From positions 28,699 to 92,698 of the forward strand of contig VTPC01000034.1 of the NCBI GenBank assembly GCA_011009095.1: a DNA stretch of 64,000 bases, read 5' to 3'. The notes beneath the pieces were generated by a model. The model was not told where the DNA came from. It saw nothing but the letters and a program-made list of their open reading frames with translations, and searched no databases. Within the stretch, counting starts at the first letter, position 1. Every line of letters begins with the position of its first letter. Both the position numbers and the translations under genes were made by a program. Source of the stretch: Ignelater luminosus (Eukaryota > Arthropoda > Insecta > Coleoptera > Elateridae). Shown in pieces: positions 12,389 to 20,745 of the stretch.

Positions 12389-12605
12389 TACGTTCTTGAT
12401 GACGTTCACAGTTGCACACCAAAAGTTAATTAAATTGGTAGAAGTAATTCCAGGAAGGTCCATAGCACAAGTCAATTCAGTAATGAATCTAACGGACGAA
12501 TTTGAAATAGTTTCAAGGATGACGCAGGGAAACAATTTAGCTGAATCTGTATTTACACCCACTGGGGGCGCAGTGATTCGGAGGGCGCAGGACGCGAGCA
12601 AATAA
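12389..12605 (+). CDS. Candidate terminal coding exon, protein unknown
   Basis: After a possible acceptor (ATTTACAG, ending 12388) a frame reads TFLMTFTVAHQKLIKLVEV, then IPGRSIAQVNSVMNLTDEFE, and ends GGAVIRRAQDASK with TAA at 12603-12605. It spans about 72 codons and turns GC-rich towards its end, unlike its surroundings. A second acceptor (TTCACAG, ending 12411) gives the same frame with a different phase. The stop overlaps an AATAAA (12601-12606), a second follows at 12614, and a GT-rich stretch comes at 12641-12658, the usual order of a metazoan 3' end. The mixed polar and hydrophobic sequence looks like real protein, but I recognise no family. No upstream exon of matching phase was found. 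A frame on the opposite strand across 12383-12601 is also open, so coding on the plus strand is not certain. Confidence 0.4.
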
Positions 12606-12658
12606 ACATTGAAAATAAATTAATTAAAGAAAGTAGAGTAGTTGTGATGTGATGTGAT
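12601..12658 (+). terminator. Poly(A) signal cluster
   Basis: AATAAA at 12601 and again at 12614, followed 22 bases later by a GT-rich element (GTTGTGATGTGATGTGAT, 12641-12658). This is the arrangement of a metazoan cleavage and polyadenylation site, and it sits directly at the end of the candidate terminal exon. Confidence 0.4.
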
Positions 12659-12815
12659 CAGGAAAGGATTCCATAACCAAATTTCTATTGAGAAATGTCT
12701 TAAATGTCAAATTGCTGTGATCAGCAGCAAATCACTTCATATCCTGAGATGTTATTAGTTATGTGCTGTGAATAAACCAAAAAGCCACAACGTTGCCGAA
12801 TTACACCGACTACAC

Positions 12816-12974
12816 CAGAGATGAGCAAACTTGAGCCTTAGAACCGAATTAGTTCGTACAATGACAAAGTTCGTGTATCTTAAATTGTTTGGTTAGATTT
12901 CTGCTGGAAATCTAATTTTCGTTTCTTAAGTTTTGCCTTGTATGAACTAATTCGTCCAAATCTGTCCATCCCTA
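12816..12974. mobile_element. 159-bp hAT-like MITE
   Basis: The left end reads CAGAGATGAGCAAACTTGAG. The right end, read inward on the minus strand, is TAGGGATGGACAGATTTGG. Both ends then converge on a 17-base inverted repeat, CGAATTAGTTC(G/A)TACAA, at 12845-12861 and 12938-12954 with one mismatch. The flanking 8-mers are GACTACAC (12808-12815) and AACTACGC (12975-12982), agreeing at six of eight positions, as an aged 8-bp target duplication would. CAG-type ends with 8-bp duplications are the hallmark of the hAT superfamily. There is no room for a transposase, so it is a non-autonomous element. Confidence 0.65.
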
Positions 12975-13388
12975 AACTACGCGATCGCAGGTGTTTATGA
13001 TACAGTTCTGTTGGAGGCGCATAATAGCCTTGCAAGAAGGTGCAATGGTACTTAGTTACGTCACTGTCTACTTGGATTAGTTCTAGTGTTTTTGGACGAA
13101 GAATGTTTATAAAAAACTCTTTCCAACACAAGAGAACTTTTTTGAGAGTTGAAAGAAAACCCCAAAGCTACGAAACTGTTTAGTCAGAAACATAAAGATT
13201 ACATTTTATAATTTATGATGAAAAAACAAGGAAGCGTAAAGACAATCTTGTTTACCTGGACCAAAAACTAAATGCAAAATTTTAGTAGTAGAGATGGTGG
13301 AAAATATCAGAGTTGTTCTGCAAGCTAAAACCTACAGAGGAGATATAGGAGAAACTCGAACTCGAATACGACGATTGTTTCTAATTTT

Positions 13389-13703
13389 ATGGTCTTGCTA
13401 TTACTTTTTCTCTTAACACGTCCAAATATCAATACAAAATTTTACGTAAATAAATGGGAATCACGTTTTCCTCCTAACACCGCCGTAATTGTGCTTTGCA
13501 GCGCCACCATCGATCCTGACTCTTCCCTGTACAAAGTTGCTAGAAGATGCTACACTAGAAACAGCTTATTCAAGACAGTTCTCGAAATAATTCAGATCCA
13601 ACCTGTTTCCGACAAAAAGCAAAAATTGAAAGCAAATTTCAAACTCAATGGCAGTTGCAAAGACATAAGACACCAGCTATTCATCGTCAGCAATCTCCGT
13701 TGA
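13389..13703 (+). CDS. 104-codon open frame, unknown
   Basis: ATG-started frame beginning with a hydrophobic run (MVLLLLFLLTRP) that would pass as a weak signal peptide. It continues through WESRFPPNTAVIVLCSATID, then a basic, lysine-rich C-terminal half ending in IVSNLR. The interval has slightly more balanced base composition than its flanks. An acceptor-like CTTTGCAG sits inside it near 13502. No family is recognised and there is no matching poly(A) arrangement. It could be a small secreted-protein gene, a repeat fragment or chance; I favour the last two. Confidence 0.2.
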   Translation: MVLLLLFLLTRPNINTKFYVNKWESRFPPNTAVIVLCSATIDPDSSLYKVARRCYTRNSLFKTVLEIIQIQPVSDKKQKLKANFKLNGSCKDIRHQLFIVSNLR

Positions 13704-13963
13704 AATAAGTCTAAAGTGTTATATATTGATGTAAAGTGAAATTAGGAGAAATTTGTTAAAATTCTTAATTTTTAGAGAACGTGTCTAAATCCAAAAAACT
13801 TAACAAAAATATAGAACCCGAAATTTCAATTTTAAAACTGCGCTTTCCTTTTTAATGTATTTGTAATTGGGTCATCCGACTGTCAGCAATTGTCATTTTA
13901 GGTCATGTTTTACATCCAAAATTTTTATCCGTAGTTATAAATGAAAGGAAAGAGTGAAGTTAC

Positions 13964-14069
13964 GCCAGACTGACGTGAGTTAGAGCCTGGAATTGGAAAG
14001 AAATCTTTCTGATCTGGCTAAGAATTCGCAAAGCCATATGACTCAAGGAGTCAGTGCACAAATTGAAAA
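13964..14069 (+). mobile_element. SINE-like element, 5'-truncated copy
   Basis: Aligns with the 3' part of the copies at 19894-20072 and 59242-59416. It shares GACGTGAGTTAGAGCCTGGA followed by ATTGG, then GCAAAGCCATATGA and an A-rich tail after CAAATTGAAAA. The first half of the element is absent, as is usual for retroposed copies. Confidence 0.65.
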
Positions 14070-16600
14070 CAAAGTAGGAATTTCAAAAACAGATTCTGAT
14101 TCAGCATCAAATCACAAATTTACTAGTAAGAAAACCACAAATAAAAACAAAAACTATACATTTGCCCATAACCTAAAACTTGGAACTTGAAAGTGAGTTC
14201 CGCAAATAAAAATATTTTTTAATAAAACCGATCTAGAGAGTGCATCTGGCTTATTGGCTGGCTTTGTTGGAGTGTTTTTTGCACGATGTACCGAGTATCT
14301 TGATTTTAAGAAAACGTTATAACGTAGACTATACCATGTGTACTTTGGTCATATGTTTGAGTTTTTCTAACAATTAATGAGTTTGTATTTTTTTTTACTT
14401 GTTATTGTCTTACGCTTCCCCTCCTTAATGAAAAATCTCAAAGATTACTGAGTAAGAATCAATAGTTGTGCGGTACTTTCTCATGTCTACTCAACTGAAT
14501 TTATTGCTTTTCGAATTTTGAGGACCAAGCGGCTGTCTGCTTTCCATGTCCCTATAGTGCAGAAACAGTAGACTACTGCTTAGATTATCCAAAAGCTAAG
14601 TTACAATAATGTTAGGTTATACGCATTGCGGCCAGCACACCGACTGTCAAAATACATATATTAGGATGAAAGAAGGTTTAGATTGGGGAAGTTTATAGCC
14701 AAGACATTAAAACATCAAAAAGTATTGATAAAAAACAATTTAAGAGTTATGAGTGGAAATCAAGGCTTTTTTGCAGTATCGAGCTGATTGGAAAAAAAGG
14801 AACATGACATTAATCTACATTTCAGCATCATGATAAGGTCCCTACAATTTCTCTGATAACTATGTATTTCTGAGAAGATTTAATATAGGACTTACGAAGT
14901 TAACCAATAAATGCTCCCAAGATAAACAAATGAAATCGTCATCTAAAGTAAAGAATTGAAGGGGGATGTCCAGAATGCTGCAAAAATTTCAATTTTAATT
15001 TTCGGATGTATCCATTAAACAAGGATTTATTCATAAAAAATAAAGGATAATCTCACGGGAAGAATATCAGTCAGTGAATGTTCAAGATTTGATTTTCAAA
15101 TTTGAGTGTAATAGAAGTTAACTGAGTAGCAAACATTCGGGATTCTATTAGAGAATTTTCAGAATTATTAAGTCGCTCTATGGCTAATCAAAAAATCACG
15201 ACTTGGACCAATTTGGCAAATTTGTAATTTTTGCATTAAATATACAATTTCTTATTTATTTAAATATTCTGTACTGAAGTTTTGTAGTACAGAACGAAAT
15301 GAGTGCAGATTTTTGTGTCTTGATTAGTCGTAGTTCTAAGAATTCTGTCGTATTTATAGAACAGATTTACTTGTTTTTTTTACACGAACATCTTTTCTGA
15401 TTTACTTAGGCATTAGTATGCAAAAGAATCTTATTTAAATTCCAGTCTTCGAAGTCCATCATGTGGTTATATCAAAATTATTTTTCTTTATCCCACTGCA
15501 TGCTTTGTTTCGTGGAATTTACTTACCTTCTGACTTCAAAAGAGTTCACATACAAAAAAAAAACTCATTGCTAAACGAAACGTATAAACCCCAATAGCAA
15601 AAGCGAAAAGAGCAACAGATATATGAAAGTCGATTATACGGTTCAAACTTGATTATATGTTTTGATTTTTGTAATGTATCTCCGAGACAGAGTAATGACT
15701 ATGCTCGAGGCTGGGTGATATATTCAACTCGATGCTAAGAAGATGGGCCTTGTAAAGGTTACAGGTCACTCTTCTTTTCTGATTAATGCAACCCTTTATA
15801 GTTTAATTTTCTTAATTAAAAGAAAAACAAAAGGAAAACTAAAAAAGAACTTTAGTTTCATAAGTATAAATTAAAATGAAGTTTTGTTACGTTTAGGAAG
15901 TGATAAAAACCTAACAAAACTGTGCCTAACAAAAATGACTAATAATTAAGGGATTTTATCTTTGGAAAAAATTTTTCGTGTACAAAAATAGAGCTCGATT
16001 TAATAATGAAACACTCTTGCCTAAGTCGATTATTGCCCTAGATAAAGCTTAACTCCCTTTAATTCATTAGTTTTTTTTCTAGATCTTGCTTGGGATAACT
16101 TTTACGTGTTGTAAGGTAAAATGGGACTTTATCTTACTATATTATAAATTAAAATTTTAATAGTAGCTTGAACTTGCGTTTTTCTAGAAAAAACGAAAAA
16201 ATATGACTGACCATTCTATATAATTTCTTCAAATATAAAAAATGCCCAATTCTGTGCCATATTAAAATATCAATTATTCATATCAAAATTACATCTCATC
16301 AAAATCGACCGCTGGAAGCTTTGACATTTTTCTTTTATAATTCATTTTTGTAAGTAATTGCTTACGTCCAGGGAGATCTTAATCAAATTCACTATCAACC
16401 CTTTTTTGATTTTATGCTTACGTTTTATCACAAAAAATATTAAGCTTTTCCTGAATAATTCTCTTCAGAAATGTTTGTATTTTCAAATAAAATATATTTG
16501 AGGTCTTATTTTCCATTATGTATACCGTTGTTGGTTGTTGGATGTTTGTATACAAGGCATTGGGATTGGTTTGTTGGGACCACGCCTTTCCACCCACACA
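14070..16600. other. AT-rich, no gene seen
   Basis: No supported feature. The frame at 13993-14190 is just the SINE tail and the sequence beyond it. A less AT-rich patch at 14520-14640 shows no convincing open frame. Confidence 0.5.
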
Positions 16601-16991
16601 ACCACAGATGGTGGCCTCGTTTTATTATATTTATGGGTACCCCCTAAAACGCAACATGGGAACCAAAATTTAAAAAAAATCAAATTTATTTTATTATTTT
16701 TATTTCATTGTTTGAAATCAGGAATGTAGGTATGCCCTTAATAGTTACAATTTATATATTAACATTAATCATTAACGACGGAAACAAAATAGAGAAATAT
16801 TATTTATAGTCAGTTTACTTCTAATTACTATAGGCTATACACTTTAATAAATAACTATAGTATACAACATGAAAACGATAGATCAGTGAAACGTTGTTGG
16901 ATGTTCTTATGATCCACCAGACACAAACGGACAGGGTTTACCCTGAAGGGTATAATTATACTAATAGTAGATTTAAGTCTTCACCAAAGTC
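16600..16991 (-). other. Possible 3' UTR of the exon at 16992-17069
   Basis: Lies downstream (minus strand) of a candidate last exon. On the minus strand AATAAA appears near 16689, 16684 and 16622, so transcripts could end here. CGTTGTTGGATGTT-like strings occur near both 16530 and 16892. The assignment depends entirely on the adjoining exon being real. Confidence 0.25.
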
Positions 16992-17069
16992 TTACTGCAG
17001 GCTGTTCTTTTTCCAAACTTGCTGCATTCGAAATATATTCCCTGCTGATACCTTCTTTGGATTCACGAC
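16992..17069 (-). CDS. Candidate terminal exon with good acceptor
   Basis: Read on the minus strand, a pyrimidine-rich tract ending TTTCGTTTTAG (AG at 17071-17070) is followed by an open frame of 25 codons, VVNPKKVSAGNIFRMQQV and then WKKNSLQ, with TAA at 16994-16992. The acceptor is among the best-looking in the window, and the peptide has a natural protein-like composition. It is too short for a length-based test, and I recognise no family. Upstream minus-strand sequence (17.1-18.9 kb) has no exon I can link with confidence; a frame near 17.5 kb (VCDQYCGKAKND...) is only suggestive. Confidence 0.35.
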   Translation of the reverse strand, partial: VVNPKKVSAGNIFRMQQVWKKNSLQ

Positions 17070-17071
17070 CT

Positions 17072-18950
17072 AAAACGAAATAAAAAAACAAAAAATGTAG
17101 AATGTATAAAAGAAAAAGGCGGGATTTAAATTACATTTTATATTTTTCAGGTCGGTATTACACAAAAAATTTAACTTTTGATTTAACTTAGTAGTTATAA
17201 AAGGAATAATAACAGGAATTAGCAGTTGTTATGATTTATAATTAATATGAGAAATCCCATCACATATAGGTAATATTGCATTTGTCGGTAGTCTCTTACT
17301 AAAGCAAATTATATGTAAACAAAAAAAAAATAAAATACTTACAGGTTCATTATTATTATCTGTCTGATATTTGAACTGTAGAATAGTTTGTAAACAATTA
17401 AAATTTCTAGTTTCTAGTTCTAGTTCTAGTTTGTGTGTGCATTAATAATTACATTTTTCTGTAATTGTTGTTTTTTTTACAACTTTTAGGCACCATAATA
17501 GAGCTGTCCCTCTGATGAATATCATTTTTGGCTTTACCGCAATATTGGTCACACACCAACAAAATTACAAACAAGCTCTACTCTACAGTCACCAATATTT
17601 ATTTATCTATATTATAGGAAGGGATTTTTATGCATATTAAGTTGCATATTAAATGATGCCATTCTTTTAAATACTATTTAGCGTCTACTATTTCAAAAAT
17701 AAAAAAGTTTAGTTTAATTCACTTAACGAAAACGATGTAAGCATAAGATGAGCAATAGATGTTTAACTGTGGAAAAGAAATATCAAAGCGGTACTGTCAA
17801 AATACACTCAATATTTCCAATGAACATTGAGAATACAAATGCATCAATGGTATATTAGAGTAGGGTTGCCCATTGTGAAGAAGAAGAAAGGGTTTACTAT
17901 CAGAACGCTATGTAATAAAAGCATAAATAAACAACTTTCAATTGTTATTGATAAAGGAAGACCAAAAAGGTGATTAGCTGTTTACTAAACTTTAAGTTTG
18001 CAAACTTGGAGGAAGAACTATATTGCAGAGCTCCAATTTCGGAAAATACAGTTTCTGTTCCTTTACAGTCAGAAATGTTTTCAAAGTGTGATAGACATTG
18101 TTGACACCAGTATCATAAAGATGATATCCAAAACCAATAATCCAAAAGCGCCAAAGTAATCCTTCCTTACTGAGAAACCAATACAATTCGCGTCAAACTG
18201 CAATTTTTCTAATAAGTTTCTTTGGTAAGTATTACGCTATTTTTGATTTTTCACTTGAAGTATTTTTCCATATTACAATGTTAAAGCTGACAGAATAAAT
18301 AGAGTATGAAAAGCAAAATACTTTACAGGGATAAATAGGATAATTAACACAAAGATTAAACAGAGCTAAAAAAAAATTAAGAATTCCAAACAAGTATCTA
18401 GGAAACGAAGACATAATAAGCACAAAACTAAAGCCAAACTAAATGGTTGAATATCAGAATGAACATACGTGTTGTTTCATCTATATTGTTCACAAACGTT
18501 ACTATTATAATAGGCAACAGAGAATGTTACTTGAATTTCCTAAATAGAAATCGTTTGATTCATTGCTACGAGATAGCTAGATTTAAGGAAACTTTCTTCG
18601 AGAATACTTTCAAAAGTCCCTTGAAGTCTAAACTTGAATTTTTATTTGATACAGAATGCATCTACGATGGCTCTCTTCTGTCGAGTCCTAACAGAACAAA
18701 AAAATGTCTTTTAGTGTAGAGTTTCACCACAGTTAGGATGATATCAAAACAAGAAACAGTATAAGTAACATCATCAAACTTATTAATACATAGAAATATA
18801 ATAATATTTAATACCTAAAATAAGACTACCTCTAATGTTTTCCCTGCTGCAGTTAAAAAGCCCCTTTACAGCATATTATAACAATATACAAGACAATGTT
18901 GTGAAATATCACAGAGAAAATCCTGGCAAAAGAAAATGAAACAAGAAACA
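17072..18950. other. AT-rich, possible intron, no gene seen
   Basis: Open frames of 60-90 codons (minus 17992-18186 and 18232-18423, plus 18447-18719) carry no motif. There is a short TCTAGT(T) repetition near 17406-17430. If the 17.0-kb exon is real, this could be its last intron. Confidence 0.4.
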
Positions 18951-18952
18951 CT

Positions 18953-19893
18953 TAATGTATCAGCCCAGATAGAGTAGCGGTGACAGTTTCGTGTGGTCTC
19001 CTGTCGGTTCAAACGTCGAAAGTGGTTCCCAAGTTCCTATTCTTTGTTTCGTGTCTAAGGTAGCAACACCGGCTGACGATTTCCGTCCTGGTTACTCTTC
19101 GTTTTGTGACGGGATTGCTCTGTGTTTGAGGCAATATAGGTTTCTGGGCCCAGCAGTTCTTGTTTCTCTGCACTCGCGTACATCATGTCGTTTCTTTGGA
19201 GAAGAAGCGGGCTTAGCGACGGGAATGCACGATTCCTGCTCTTTTGGGTGTGCGCTTATCAAACGCGTCCCGGGCGTTAGTTGGTTTGTGGCCCCCAAGT
19301 TCCTATCATACCACTGCCACTACGTTTGTATCCCCATATCCCCAGCGCGCCCTTTGGGGGTGGAGTATTGGAAGCCATTTATATGCCCATTTAACAGACA
19401 GTACAAATCTTTACGAAGTTAAACGTCTTCTTCTCCATACACGGTCATTATCTTCGTCGTCATTGTTCGTCGCCCGCAGCAGCCAATGCATATCCAACCA
19501 TATGCATTTAAGCACCATTATTCAACAAGGCAACACGTAAAGACCCTTCATTCAACAACGCGCATCTGTGCGTTAATTAACCGTACCTGTCACCAATGTA
19601 CAATTCTAACAACGCCGGTACACCCAGCCGATGACCAATACCTAAATCAGTACTCACGACCGCCGAAAACAACAAATGCACTCATCTATCATAACACCAC
19701 GACTTCGAGCTCCCATCGAGATCAAGATCTCTGCCAAGGACGCCAGCACTGTCAATACCATATCGACTGCTCTTTACTTCAATTTCCATTCTTCACGGTT
19801 GAGTTGTCGAATGAAGGGCCGAATAAACAAAAGGAGGTCTAAAACAGCCATCCGCCTTTGGCAGTAAAGTAATTATGATTTACTTGCTTGCTT
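18953..19893 (+). mobile_element. GC-elevated probable retroposon with tRNA-like head
   Basis: Base composition rises abruptly across about 900 bases, unlike both flanks. The 5' end has a Pol III type A-box-like TAGAGTAGCGG (18970-18980) and, 36 bases on, a weaker B-box-like GGTTCAAACGT (19006), close to tRNA spacing. The 3' end finishes in a short CTTG repeat (near 19883-19894), as many retroposon tails do. Overlapping open frames (plus 18991-19422 of 143 codons, 19244-19540, 19486-19842 of 118 codons) show no known domain; the overlap suggests a compositional effect rather than three proteins. It could be a long tRNA-headed SINE, the 5' part of a LINE, or a retrocopy of a transcript. Confidence 0.45.
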
Positions 19894-20072
19894 GTAGCGG
19901 TGATAGCACCTGCCACCAATACATGTTGCATAGTGCAAATTGCAGACACACAGCGAAGCTATTTCGAGCCAACGTGGGCTTAAATAAAAAAGAAATTCCT
20001 CGGATCTAGGTTTGACTCCACAAGGCTATGACAGTACATAAGTCCTAGTCAATGCCCAAAATGAAAAAAAAG
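19894..20072 (+). mobile_element. SINE-like element, longest copy
   Basis: Starts GTAGCGGTGATAGCACCTGC, contains a B-box-like GGTTTGACTCC (20009-20019) and ends AAAATGAAAAAAAAG. It aligns along most of its length with 59242-59416 (shared: GGTGAT.CACCTG, CATAGTG.AAAT, GCCAACGTGGG, the TAGTC.TGCC.AAAATGAAAA tail) and in its 3' half with 13964-14069. The head GTAGCGGTGA also occurs at 18974 and 34329. The roughly 180-base length, A-rich tail and Pol III-like boxes fit a SINE. The B-box-like string is too far from the head for a simple tRNA promoter, so the promoter reading is uncertain. Confidence 0.65.
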
Positions 20073-20263
20073 CACTTGTGTCAAAGTCAAAAAATAAGCG
20101 ACTAGAAAAAGAACTCTCATAAGAAATACAAGTCGTACACTAAACTAAAGTCGTTCAATGTTGCCTTGTCTATATGTAGAATAGAAAATACAGTCGTTCT
20201 GAAGGTAGTAAAACTTCTGTCTTTTGAACAAATCTCTAAGAAAAAAAGAACTTTTTACTTTTT

Positions 20264-20357
20264 GTCTCAAAAGTTTAACTAGAAATGTTTCCTGATATGG
20301 ATTTGAGGCAAGAAGATCAGAATTTTTGATAGAGGCTAATTTATAGAGAAAAAAGGT
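20264..20357 (+). repeat. Direct repeat, copy 1
   Basis: CAAAAGTTTAACTAGAAATG... through ...GAGGCTAATTTATAGAGAAA matches 20650-20745 in order and spacing, with about 70-75 percent identity by eye. The two lie about 385 bases apart in the same orientation. They could be remnants of a tandem duplication or of a longer decayed element. Confidence 0.55.
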
Positions 20358-20649
20358 TTCAGAATATATTGTCAAGTAGAGTTGCGTAAGAGGATGGAAT
20401 ATAATAGAAGCGCTGACAAGAAAAGGACTGAGTGGAACCAGAATCGTAAAGAGAATTGTTCTGAGAATGGTAAAAATGACAGGTGACAGCTACAACAACA
20501 ATTTGGGTAAAACCAAGCGTCGAAGAAGTTACATTTGAAATACTTATTAATATAAGAGTAATAACAGAAAATAGAAAATGTGAAAATCGTGACATAACTG
20601 CAAACTTTCGACCTCTGAGCAAAATGTTAAGAAAAGATGGACATTCCAT

Positions 20650-20745
20650 TCCTTGCCAAAAAGTTTAGCCAGAGATTTTTATCGATATGATTTAGGCCAA
20701 GAGAAGCTGATTTACCGAAAGAGATTAATTTATGAAGAAAAGTAA
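20650..20745 (+). repeat. Direct repeat, copy 2
   Basis: Second copy of the segment at 20264-20357: CAAAAAGTTTAGCCAGAGAT... through ...GAGATTAATTTATGAAGAAA. The minus-strand open frames across 20145-20649 (76 and 96 codons) fall within this duplicated block and have no recognised domain. Confidence 0.55.

Noticed and set aside
12018-12422. 134-codon minus-strand open frame
   Set aside because: No domain, low-complexity composition and a length expected by chance a few times in ten windows of this AT content; it also overlaps the better plus-strand exon candidate.
12383-12601. Minus-strand frame opposite the candidate terminal exon
   Set aside because: The plus strand has acceptor, stop and poly(A) signals in proper order, while the minus frame has none. 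I regard it as a shadow, although it cannot be fully excluded.
17490-17590. Minus-strand VCDQYCGKAKND resembling a C2H2 zinc finger start
   Set aside because: Cysteine spacing and the histidines do not fit a finger, and no second finger follows.
19092-19298. Minus-strand frame opposite the GC-elevated block
   Set aside because: Overlapping open frames on both strands are expected when GC rises and stops become rarer.
18940-20090. CACTTAATGT before 18953 and CACTTGTGT after 20072 as a target duplication enclosing the whole block
   Set aside because: The match is short and imperfect, and the repeated SINE head at 19894 suggests two separate elements.
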